6,571 nt of DNA, from the NCBI GenBank assembly GCA_949879835.1, contig CATLBU010000041.1:1-6571 (forward strand), in the 5' to 3' direction. Origin of the DNA: an uncultured Bacilli bacterium. GTDB lineage: Bacteria > Bacillota_I > Bacilli_A > RF39 > UBA660. The position numbers were made by a program, and so were the translations under genes. Below the pieces are notes generated by a model. The model worked only from the letters and a program-made list of their open reading frames with translations, did not search any database and was not told the DNA's origin. Positions 1 through 6,541 of this stretch are shown here, one piece after another; positions within the stretch are counted from its first letter, which is position 1; the number at the start of each line of letters is the position of its first letter.

Positions 1-1230
1 TCTTTGAAATTGTATAGAATTATGCCCTAAAGGAAGTAAGTTTTGTAACCCTTCTAATTGTTGCCATAATAATGATTTTACTTCTACTAGCATCTCGGCT
101 GCGACTTCTTGTACTCTAACAGTTTGATCTTCCAAATCTTCAAATGAATTAGCAGAAATACATATTAAAAAATTATTTTGAAATATCTTTTGATTGTTTT
201 TTTGTAAATCATACTGTAATTGCTCAGCATTAGATATTTTAGTTTCTAATTTTTTATCTTTAACCCATTCATAATCAAGATTATTTTTGCCAGCTCGTTT
301 GATTTTCTCCAACCTTTCCGTTTCCATAGCAGATAAACTTTTATCTACTTGTTTCATCATTCGAGCTGCATTTGTTGGAGTAATATTTAATGTTGTAATT
401 AAATTAACTTCTTCTAAAGTAGTTATACGATTGTAAAATCTAGGTGTTAAACTTTTAGGAAGTTTTGAAACATATAAAACTCTTAAAAATTTTCCTTCAT
501 CTATTTCTATAAAATCAGACTCTCTCATTGAAATCTTTTTAGGTGCAATAGCATCAAATATATTTAAATTATTTTCTTTAGCATAATTAAGAATATTCTC
601 AATTCCTCTTGTTTCTAAAGATTCCACATTAAAGAAATTATATAAAAAATTTAATCTTTCATTTATATTAACTAGACTAACTTTAGATTTTAACTCCTTA
701 AATTTTTGTTCTGTCTTTAAAAAGATATTTAGAAATAAGGCATTAGCTTCAATATAGTTTTTTGCTCTTAGAGAAATAACTATATATCTTTTTGTTTGGA
801 GTGTTTCTTCATTTGATCCTAATGAGTTTACTATTAAAGTATTTAATTCTTCAGCAAGTTGTTTTTGATTTGCATCTCCTAAATTTTCAACATCAAACAC
901 AAATTTTTCTTTATACTTTGCAGTTTTAATTGGAGTCCCTGCATTAATTATAGCTAGATGGGTATCTTCTCGAAAAGAATGCAAATATTCAAGCCATTTA
1001 AAGAATATATTCTCTGCTTCTTCATCATTAGCCTTTGCAAAAGAAACATCAGAATATTCAATACAAATAGAAAATTCATCATCACTTATTTTAAATATAT
1101 TTGTCTTTTCGTCATAATCTTTAAACATATATGATATTATTTCTTGAGTTGTTTTAGGAGTAAAAACTTTAGGAACGAAACTATGCTTCTTTTTCGTTTT
1201 CTTGCGTACCATCTTGGATTTTTGATTCAT
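1..1230 (-). CDS. virB4: VirB4/TraE-family conjugation ATPase, N-terminal part (3' end beyond window)
   Basis: This frame is open from an ATG at 1230 to the left edge, giving 410 residues without a stop. It resembles the N-terminal domain of VirB4 (TraE/CagE-type) ATPases of Gram-positive conjugative elements. These proteins sit at the inner face of the membrane and power type IV secretion. Visible family-like features are a lysine-rich start followed by SFVPKVFTPKTTQE (17-30), a strand-rich middle, NLNIFDAIAP near 221-230, the GKFLRVLYVSKLP strand (246-258), and a long helical stretch (about 287-350). The last residues, LLPLGHNSIQF (398-408), normally lie a few dozen residues before the Walker A domain, so the ATPase motor itself is outside the window. 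A TAG directly precedes the ATG at 1230, so no longer start is possible in this frame; an in-frame ATG at 1212 is the alternative. The gene overlaps the PrgI gene by 50 bases. Family call is firm; start fairly firm. Confidence 0.88.
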   Translation of the reverse strand, partial: MNQKSKMVRKKTKKKHSFVPKVFTPKTTQEIISYMFKDYDEKTNIFKISDDEFSICIEYSDVSFAKANDEEAENIFFKWLEYLHSFREDTHLAIINAGTPIKTAKYKEKFVFDVENLGDANQKQLAEELNTLIVNSLGSNEETLQTKRYIVISLRAKNYIEANALFLNIFLKTEQKFKELKSKVSLVNINERLNFLYNFFNVESLETRGIENILNYAKENNLNIFDAIAPKKISMRESDFIEIDEGKFLRVLYVSKLPKSLTPRFYNRITTLEEVNLITTLNITPTNAARMMKQVDKSLSAMETERLEKIKRAGKNNLDYEWVKDKKLETKISNAEQLQYDLQKNNQKIFQNNFLICISANSFEDLEDQTVRVQEVAAEMLVEVKSLLWQQLEGLQNLLPLGHNSIQFQR

Positions 1231-1810
1231 CTATATTAGCATCCTCCCTCTTTTCTACGACTTGTTTTGCCAATTTTAAAAGAACCTGTGCTTCTTCTTC
1301 GCTTAATGAGAAGTTACTTGAAGTATTATTTAATTGGTTAATTCCAAACTTCTTTTTTGCACGAGCAATTTCTCTTTGCTTTTTTCTTTCTTTTTTTAAT
1401 TCTTTTTCTTTTTGTTTTTCTAACTTTTGATTATTCTTTAATTCTTTTTTACTAATATTATTAACGGATTGTTTTAACTTTTTACTTTTCTTTTCTTGTA
1501 ATAATTCTTGTTCCGTTTTAAATACAATGGGCTTAGCAAAATTAATATAATTTCTTTTCCAATAAAAAATTATTCTTTCTGCATTTAATCCTTGAATCGG
1601 AATGAATCCAACAAAACCAATCGGAACTGCTACTATAATTACCAACCATCCTGCTATATCACTACCAATCTTTGGAGATAGTACAAGATATAAAGGTACA
1701 GTAGTTATAATAATCAAAATGCCAAAAATCCATTGCCTTAAAGTAAAATTATAAAATTTCTCTTTGTAATCTTTTATTTCATCATGAATACGAGGTTCAA
1801 TTCTATCCAT
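1181..1810 (-). CDS. prgI: PrgI-family conjugation membrane protein with charged C-terminal tail
   Basis: This 209-residue protein matches the PrgI pattern. It has a short polar N-terminus (1-22, MDRIEPRIHDE...), two closely spaced membrane segments (about 26-44 and 53-72), then a cytoplasmic stretch containing NAERIIFYWKRNYINFAKP (76-94). PrgI proteins occur next to VirB4 and VirB6 in Gram-positive conjugative elements and are thought to belong to the membrane channel; their exact role is not settled. Residues from about 100 onward are unusual: a Lys/Glu-rich, probably coiled-coil segment (100-155) and a second short helix (168-188) with an acidic end. Family members I recall are mostly nearer 120-130 residues, so this tail looks like an extension. 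The ATG at 1810 follows AGGAGG at a 5-base spacing. Only one base separates the gene from the VirB6 stop codon, and its 3' end overlaps virB4. Confidence 0.85.
   Translation of the reverse strand: MDRIEPRIHDEIKDYKEKFYNFTLRQWIFGILIIITTVPLYLVLSPKIGSDIAGWLVIIVAVPIGFVGFIPIQGLNAERIIFYWKRNYINFAKPIVFKTEQELLQEKKSKKLKQSVNNISKKELKNNQKLEKQKEKELKKERKKQREIARAKKKFGINQLNNTSSNFSLSEEEAQVLLKLAKQVVEKREDANIDESKIQDGTQENEKEA
1243..1249 (-). promoter_or_regulatory. Ribosome binding site for virB4, inside the PrgI gene
   Basis: AGGGAGG lies 12 bases upstream of the ATG at 1230, within the coding sequence of the preceding PrgI gene. The spacing is longer than the 5-7 bases seen for most other genes here. No better site precedes the alternative ATG at 1212, which favours 1230 as the start. 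Initiation is probably coupled to translation of PrgI. Confidence 0.55.
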
Positions 1811-1811
1811 T

Positions 1812-2630
1812 TTATCCTCCTGTCCATTTGTCAGCCATAGATGAAGTCATAGAAATCATTGCCATTAAGAAGCCGTTTAAGAACATAATCGCAATCATTG
1901 AGCTTATTGATCCTGCATCTGATAATGTTGACAAAGAAAGCGAATAAATTGCTGTTGCCACAACTATCATAGATGCTTCTATTCCTAGTGAAATGGTTGA
2001 CATTATAAATCTTTTACACACATTTTGACCATCTTCCCAACAACCAATGCTGATAGGAATTGGAGAAAATGCAAAACTTAAAATTAATTTTCCTATTCTC
2101 AAGAATACCTGTACCAACACACCAATCATTGTTCCCATAAATGGTATATATAAAATTAAAATTATAACTCCCATAAAACCACGATCTATTAATCCTCCAG
2201 CATTTCTTACTAAATCTCCCATCTGAACTGCAAGATTAGGAACAGAACCTGAAGAAGACAATGTTGCAGTTACCTTAGTTAAAATGTCATTTGTTATGGT
2301 CATGATAGATGATAACAATTCAAAGGAATTTTCTATTAACATTTTAAAGATTAGGAAGCGAATACAAGTAAAAACGATTCGCTCCCAGCTCATTCTTTCA
2401 TAATCCATTACTTTTTTTGTTATATCTATCAAAAAGAATAGAGTTAATAAACTTAACCCAATGGGGACAATTATTGAATGTATCTTTGTCGCTAGTGTCC
2501 ATATTGTTGTGGTGGTAATTGTATTCCAATTGCATAAGCTACGAATAGTTCCTACAAAATCACTAATATCTATTTTGAATCCTAATACTTTAAAAGATAT
2601 TCTAAATAGATTTTCAATTAAACCAGCCAT
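1812..2630 (-). CDS. virB6: VirB6/TrbL-like conjugal transfer membrane protein (CD1112-type)
   Basis: This 272-residue polytopic membrane protein has hydrophobic segments near residues 46-68, 88-108, 152-176, 179-195, 210-233 and 242-263. Proteins of this size, topology and position (between a VirB2/Maff2-like protein and PrgI) are the VirB6/TrbL-like channel components of Gram-positive conjugative elements. They are thought to line the path through which DNA crosses the cytoplasmic membrane. The family-like parts are the N-terminal MAGLIENLFRISFKVLGFKI, the WERIVFTCIRFLIFKMLIEN segment (82-101) and the loop with FSPIPISIGCWEDGQNVCKRFI (188-209). The start at 2630 is supported by AAGGGAGG six bases upstream. 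The gene begins 24 bases after the VirB2-like gene and ends one base before PrgI. No catalytic motif is expected. The family call rests on sequence feel plus context, and both agree. Confidence 0.83.
   Translation of the reverse strand: MAGLIENLFRISFKVLGFKIDISDFVGTIRSLCNWNTITTTTIWTLATKIHSIIVPIGLSLLTLFFLIDITKKVMDYERMSWERIVFTCIRFLIFKMLIENSFELLSSIMTITNDILTKVTATLSSSGSVPNLAVQMGDLVRNAGGLIDRGFMGVIILILYIPFMGTMIGVLVQVFLRIGKLILSFAFSPIPISIGCWEDGQNVCKRFIMSTISLGIEASMIVVATAIYSLSLSTLSDAGSISSMIAIMFLNGFLMAMISMTSSMADKWTGG
1816..1821 (-). promoter_or_regulatory. Ribosome binding site for PrgI, encoded in the VirB6 stop region
   Basis: A perfect AGGAGG sits 5 bases before the ATG at 1810. Its bases also encode the final Gly-Gly codons of the VirB6-like protein, directly before that gene's TAA. 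The arrangement suggests translational coupling between the two membrane proteins. Confidence 0.8.
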
Positions 2631-2636
2631 TCGTAT

Positions 2637-2644
2637 CCTCCCTT
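2637..2644 (-). promoter_or_regulatory. Ribosome binding site for VirB6-like gene
   Basis: AAGGGAGG lies 6 bases before the ATG at 2630, in the 24-base gap after the VirB2-like gene. It is strong and well placed, and it fixes the start. Confidence 0.75.
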
Positions 2645-2654
2645 AATCAAAATC

Positions 2655-2981
2655 TTATAGACCAAATAATCCTTTAGATTGGCTAATTGCCACAACCATA
2701 AATCCTGCCATCATAGTCATCAATCCACGAGATTTTCCTTCGGCATCATCTCTTTGCCAACCTAGAGCAAACATAACTGCACCAATTAAAGCAACTACTC
2801 CTCCAATTTTTAAAAGCCAATCACATACAAATGTGATAAATCCATCTATACTAGATGTATTACTATTTGCTGCATGTACACTTGTTGTTCCTAAAATCAA
2901 ACTACATAATACAATATTTAAACTACTAATTACTCTTTTTACTGAATTCTTAATTTTTACTAATAAATTATTTTTTTTCAT
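2655..2981 (-). CDS. VirB2/Maff2-like small membrane protein, candidate pilin-like subunit
   Basis: This 108-residue protein has a positively charged N-terminus (MKKNNLLVKIKNSVKR), a hydrophobic stretch (about 18-33) and a plausible signal peptidase I site after VHA at residue 37. The mature part would be about 71 residues with two membrane helices (about 56-74 and 86-100). They are joined by a short polar loop, GWQRDDAEGKSRG (74-86). That is the layout of VirB2/TrbC pilins. The loop and following MAGFMV also recall the Maff2 family of Gram-positive mobile elements. Both families occupy this place, between VirD4 and VirB6. In conjugation such proteins may form surface fibres or part of the channel; which applies in Gram-positive hosts is unclear. 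The start is set by AAGGAG six bases before the ATG at 2981. Cys26 does not sit in a good lipobox, so a lipoprotein is unlikely. The family assignment is reasonable; the pilin role is inferred. Confidence 0.72.
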   Translation of the reverse strand: MKKNNLLVKIKNSVKRVISSLNIVLCSLILGTTSVHAANSNTSSIDGFITFVCDWLLKIGGVVALIGAVMFALGWQRDDAEGKSRGLMTMMAGFMVVAISQSKGLFGL

Positions 2982-3049
2982 TTTTTTCTCCTTTTCTAAT
3001 TATTCGGGTTCACGATAGTGGACTTACAGATTAAAAAAATAACTTCATT
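2982..3049 (-). other. Longest intergenic gap, virD4 to VirB2-like gene
   Basis: This 68-base gap is the only sizeable non-coding stretch. On the coding strand it holds a run of seven T bases shortly after the virD4 stop. It then has a less AT-rich patch that can form a weak 6-bp stem with one mismatch (GTCCAC, loop TATC, GTGAAC; 3008-3023), and finally the AAGGAG ribosome binding site (2988-2993). The T run precedes the stem, so it is not an intrinsic terminator for this strand. I see no convincing promoter. Confidence 0.6.
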
Positions 3050-4993
3050 TTAGATAGCATCCAATAATTCATCTGTGAGTGATTTAGTGGATAATATTAC
3101 ACTACTTTTGCTGAATTCCTTTTCTTCTTCTAAAGTAAGTTTCCTTGCTTTAAATTCAGACTTTACTTTTACAAATCCTAAGCCTAATTCTTTAAATAAT
3201 TGTTGCTTTCTCCTAATATCCTTAGTTTTCCTCCTCTCTACTTCATGCTCATATTTATTTTGAATCGTAGAACTTTCATTCCACGCCTCAAACAATTCTG
3301 AATATCTAGGATGTTTCGATAAATCAAACATTTTGGAATAAAATGGTCTTAATCCAGATACTAATAAAATACAATATCCTTTTTCCATCCTTGCAATTTC
3401 ATCTATAAATGCAAGTTCTCTTCCAACTATATCCCAGTTCGTTGATGAAGAACCTTGCCTTGAATAAGTTCTGCCAGATGATCTCTTATACCAAGTTTTT
3501 TTCCCTAGCATAGAAGACATATAGTCCAATGTTTCTTTTGATCTTGAACCCATAAATAAGATATAATCACAACAGTCAAGAGCAGTTTCCCAATTATCCT
3601 TATAAACCTTTTTTAATTGTGATAGTGATTGAAGACAAGTGGTTATTCCACAATTTAAGCCACGAACATAAGCTAAATTTTCTAAATATCTTGGAATTAC
3701 TCCTAGTTGACTCCATTCATCACAATATATTTGACAAGGAGATGCTAAAGAGCCATTGTTATGACTTGCATTATAATCTATAATAGAAAATATTTGAGTG
3801 TACATAATACTTGCTATAAAGTTGAATGTACTATCATTTGGACTATTAATAATAAAATATGCAATTCTTCCTTCTTCACCTTTTGCACCAATTCGATTTA
3901 ATTCCATAGTATCATTAACGGTAATACTCTCTAACTCAGCAATGTTAAAAGGTGAAAGTCTTGCAGATGCTGTGATAATGATTGTACTCATCATTTTTGT
4001 AGATGATGCAGATACCTTAAAATGTTTCCATTGTTTGATTCCGATATTCTCTGGATCTTTTACTTCCCATGCTTTAAACATATTTCCTAGAGTAGAATCG
4101 CCATTCTTATCTGGTTCTGCTAATCTTATTAATTCAAGTACAGTTTTAAAATTTCTATCTCTTTCATCATAGTTAAAAATCACATAATAAATAATATCCT
4201 GAAGAAACATTGATTCACATCTTTCCCAAAATGGATCTCCAGTATTACTCTCAATAGTTTCACTTTTTGTATTTAACATTAGGGTATTAATCAATGTCAT
4301 AACATCATCTTCAGCAATCCACTCTTCACCTTCAGAATTTTCTGTAACATATCTATTAATTTTTTTGATATAAAGTAATGGATTAAAATGATCAGACTTC
4401 CATTTTTCCACAAGATTTAAAACACGAATATCATAACCTTTATTTACTAATGACATACCACAATCCCTAAGCAATTCTCCTTTTGGATCTGTGATTACTA
4501 TTGTTTCTCCATTTGCATTTAGAATATTAGGTTTGAAATAATAACGGCTTTTACCAGTACCAGGTCTTCCAAGTAAAATTACATTTCTATTTCTTTGAGA
4601 TATTTTCATATTTTTAGAAAACATTTCTGTGGATGTGAATATTTGATTATTCACAAAATTTTTATCACGAAATTCTAATGTATTTTTAGGTTCTTCCCAT
4701 TCTGAACTACCATGCGTATCTTCTTGAATATTCTTTTTATTTTGCATCAAATAAGTATATACAATCATTGCAACAAATAATCCTACAAACAAAGATGTAG
4801 AAATTGTTTTAGCATTTAAAATAACTGGAGTTGTAATTATATGAAGTTTATCTAAGGCTTCAGTAAGATATTCAAATTTAAATTCACCATTTATCTCAGA
4901 TAAACTGCTAACTCTAAGAGCATAATACGAGGCAATTAAAACAATAATAAAAATAATCCATTTACTGCCTTTATGAATTCTTTTAACGAGCAA
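3050..4993 (-). CDS. virD4: VirD4/TraG-family type IV coupling ATPase
   Basis: This 647-residue protein is the coupling protein that brings the relaxase-DNA complex to the secretion channel and uses ATP to drive transfer. It has two N-terminal membrane segments (about 12-28 and 64-83), then the HGSSEWEEP motif (94-102) common in this family. Walker A is GRPGTGKS (142-149), followed by VITDPKGEL (166-174). The Walker B acidic pair is in IYCDEWSQLGVIPRYLENL (422-440, D425/E426), followed by the sensor-like TTCLQSLSQL (451-460). The end of the motor domain shows GLRPFYSKMFDLSKHPRY (547-564). A Lys/Arg-rich tail (about 580-647) follows. The predicted start is a TTG at 4993: a TAG lies eight codons upstream in frame, and the first ATG is too far downstream to keep the first membrane helix. 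The gene overlaps the preceding gene by 11 bases. Length and motifs look intact. Confidence 0.95.
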   Translation of the reverse strand: MLVKRIHKGSKWIIFIIVLIASYYALRVSSLSEINGEFKFEYLTEALDKLHIITTPVILNAKTISTSLFVGLFVAMIVYTYLMQNKKNIQEDTHGSSEWEEPKNTLEFRDKNFVNNQIFTSTEMFSKNMKISQRNRNVILLGRPGTGKSRYYFKPNILNANGETIVITDPKGELLRDCGMSLVNKGYDIRVLNLVEKWKSDHFNPLLYIKKINRYVTENSEGEEWIAEDDVMTLINTLMLNTKSETIESNTGDPFWERCESMFLQDIIYYVIFNYDERDRNFKTVLELIRLAEPDKNGDSTLGNMFKAWEVKDPENIGIKQWKHFKVSASSTKMMSTIIITASARLSPFNIAELESITVNDTMELNRIGAKGEEGRIAYFIINSPNDSTFNFIASIMYTQIFSIIDYNASHNNGSLASPCQIYCDEWSQLGVIPRYLENLAYVRGLNCGITTCLQSLSQLKKVYKDNWETALDCCDYILFMGSRSKETLDYMSSMLGKKTWYKRSSGRTYSRQGSSSTNWDIVGRELAFIDEIARMEKGYCILLVSGLRPFYSKMFDLSKHPRYSELFEAWNESSTIQNKYEHEVERRKTKDIRRKQQLFKELGLGFVKVKSEFKARKLTLEEEKEFSKSSVILSTKSLTDELLDAI

Positions 4994-6188
4994 GTTCTGG
5001 TTCTTCCTCTTTTTCTAAAGATTTTTCTATTGGATTATTTTTTTCAACAAATTCATCTGCCTCTTTTACTAAATCTGCTGTTTTCGATTTTTTTTTACCA
5101 CTCTCAACTAGCTCCTTTACATCTGTTTCCTTTACAAGAACCATTGCTTTACCATCAGGAGCATGTTGTATCATAAAATCCTTACTATCATATTTTTCTT
5201 TAAACAACTTATAATCATCAAAATTGTTTAACTCTAATTCGATTATATCATTAGCATTGCTTTCCGTTTGAATATCTCTAGCTCCATTTATACCATATTC
5301 TTTAATTGGTCTATCTAATGGTGCGAAAGTTTTATATTCCTCCAGATCATCAGAATGAATAGCAATAATCATTTCCTTATCATCATAAACACAAGCACCA
5401 TGGCTTCTAAGTTCAAATAGTTGTTCTCTGATTTCACAATATTGTTCTTTTGTGATTCGTTGTGTACAGTAATTAGATAAATAATCTCTTACAGCACACG
5501 AACCAAAATCTTCACCAACTTTATTTAAATCTTCTACTTTAAGATTCATTCCTCTGGATAGCATAGGTTCGTAATCATTTTCATTTACCATACCATCTTT
5601 ATTAATAGCATCCAAATCATTTTGAGTTGTTTGTTTAACACGATTTGGTGGAATCTTTGCTAACTGTTCATTTAAAAAGCCTAATTTACTTTTGTTAAAA
5701 ATAAGAACATATTTTTCATCTAAATTTTGTTGTTCATCTTTAATAGATAGTTCTTTAAATTTATCTGCTCTTTTTTTACAATAATTCTGAATTATAGGTA
5801 CTTTCTTAAATGTTTTACGCCTTTCGTTCCACTTTCTATATTTAATCTCGTTTTTCGCTAGTTTTTCCTGTTTATGAAGAGATTGATTTTTCCCTTCTTC
5901 ACCATCTGGGGACATTTTCTTAATTCCCATTAAAACATTATTTTCTTTACAAGCTGCTATGATTTGTTTTGCTTCTGCCCTAGTAAGAGGTGGTGAAACA
6001 TAAAGTTCTTTAGTTGCACCGTCATTACGAAGAGCTTTCATAGATGAAGAAAAATGCTTATTATAATATCTTTTTAATTTAACCATCATTTTTCCAAATA
6101 ATCTTGTAAATATTTTTGTTGACTTCTCTGTAACAACAACTGTTTTTTCAGCTGTATGTTCTAAATCATGTTTCGCATTACCATCCAT
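4983..6188 (-). CDS. Enlarged DUF3801/PcfB-like protein, probable coupling-protein partner
   Basis: This 401-residue soluble, charged protein lies directly upstream of virD4, where PcfB/DUF3801 proteins are found. PcfB of plasmid pCF10 helps dock the relaxase complex on its VirD4-type partner PcfC. The link rests on a helix-strand-strand-helix pattern: LTRAEAKQIIAACKENNVLM (68-87) with KYVLIFNKSKLGFLNEQL (159-176) resembles the DUF3801 core. Two further regions show the same pattern (about 247-288 and 322-363), suggesting three copies of the fold. The first copy is split by a basic insertion (93-157) rich in Lys and Arg. The N-terminus has a basic helix (about 26-46), and the C-terminus (364-401) is highly charged. 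I recall typical DUF3801 proteins as about 150-200 residues, so this one is large. The ATG at 6188 follows AAGGAGG at a 7-base spacing and shares one base with the previous TAA. A conjugation role is likely; the exact family is moderately sure. Confidence 0.62.
   Translation of the reverse strand: MDGNAKHDLEHTAEKTVVVTEKSTKIFTRLFGKMMVKLKRYYNKHFSSSMKALRNDGATKELYVSPPLTRAEAKQIIAACKENNVLMGIKKMSPDGEEGKNQSLHKQEKLAKNEIKYRKWNERRKTFKKVPIIQNYCKKRADKFKELSIKDEQQNLDEKYVLIFNKSKLGFLNEQLAKIPPNRVKQTTQNDLDAINKDGMVNENDYEPMLSRGMNLKVEDLNKVGEDFGSCAVRDYLSNYCTQRITKEQYCEIREQLFELRSHGACVYDDKEMIIAIHSDDLEEYKTFAPLDRPIKEYGINGARDIQTESNANDIIELELNNFDDYKLFKEKYDSKDFMIQHAPDGKAMVLVKETDVKELVESGKKKSKTADLVKEADEFVEKNNPIEKSLEKEEEPELAR
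5006..5010 (-). promoter_or_regulatory. Weak ribosome binding site for virD4 TTG start
   Basis: AGAGG lies 12 bases upstream of the TTG at 4993, inside the last codons of the preceding gene. Weak site, long spacing and a rare start codon together suggest that virD4 relies on ribosomes finishing the upstream gene. Confidence 0.4.
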
Positions 6189-6541
6189 TATGCAGCCTCC
6201 TTTTCATATAATGGAATACTTTGTTCTTCATTAGAAGGAAACTCAACAACTTTTTCGATAATCTGCATTTGATTATAACTATCTAATACTTTTTTACCAC
6301 TATAATGATTAACGAAATCACCAAACTTATTATGAAAACCAATCTGATCATTTTTATCAAGTTCTAAAAACACATTTTCAGTATTGATTTTCGTTTTAAT
6401 AAGATTTACAGTAATGTAACCATCTATATCATCTATAATTACTGGTACTTCTACAAAATTAGAATTAAAACTACATTTATATTTTGGAACTTTGATAATA
6501 ATATCCTTTTTCTTTAAATCGTTTGGAATAAACATCTTCAA
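6188..6541 (-). CDS. Small soluble protein of unknown function, first gene of the run; 5' end uncertain
   Basis: I do not recognise this protein. From the TTG at 6541 it has 117 residues; an ATG two codons later (6537-6535) is an alternative. It has no signal peptide or membrane segment. The sequence alternates short hydrophobic strands with polar turns: DIIIKVPKYKCSF (13-25), EVPVIIDDIDGYITVNLI (31-48), VFLELDKNDQIGFH (57-70). It ends with a helix-prone, then acidic tail, which suggests a small beta-rich domain. The frame stays open for ten more codons to the right edge, and neither TTG nor ATG has a good ribosome binding site. Most other genes here have clear ones, so the true start may lie outside the window. 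The stop codon overlaps the next ATG by one base, which ties it to the conjugation operon. A role in processing or accompanying the relaxosome is possible only by context. Confidence 0.7.
   Translation of the reverse strand: MKMFIPNDLKKKDIIIKVPKYKCSFNSNFVEVPVIIDDIDGYITVNLIKTKINTENVFLELDKNDQIGFHNKFGDFVNHYSGKKVLDSYNQMQIIEKVVEFPSNEEQSIPLYEKEAA
6196..6202 (-). promoter_or_regulatory. Ribosome binding site for the 401-residue gene
   Basis: AAGGAGG lies 7 bases before the ATG at 6188. It overlaps the Lys-Glu-Ala codons at the end of the upstream gene, which ends in a TAATG stop-start overlap. This is a classic translational coupling junction. Confidence 0.8.

Noticed and set aside
1..1230. VirB4 as a truncated pseudogene
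   Set aside because: The frame is uninterrupted to the window edge, so the missing ATPase domain reflects the window boundary and not decay.
1231..1242. Three-codon frame ATG CTA ATA TAG just before virB4 as a leader peptide
   Set aside because: Its ATG overlaps the end of the AGGGAGG site, leaving no spacing for ribosome initiation.
2461..2646. Short plus-strand frame opposite the VirB6-like gene; similar ones at 2833-3018, 3075-3263 and 4973-5176
   Set aside because: Each is antisense to a well-supported gene, has no recognisable domain, and arises easily in AT-rich DNA.
3031..3052. Run of T bases after the virD4 stop as an intrinsic terminator
   Set aside because: No stem precedes the T run on the coding strand; the only weak stem lies after it, so the order is wrong for a terminator.
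3798..4172. Plus-strand reading frame of 124 codons opposite virD4
   Set aside because: It lies entirely opposite the motor-domain coding region of virD4, has no ribosome binding site of note and reads as an antisense shadow.
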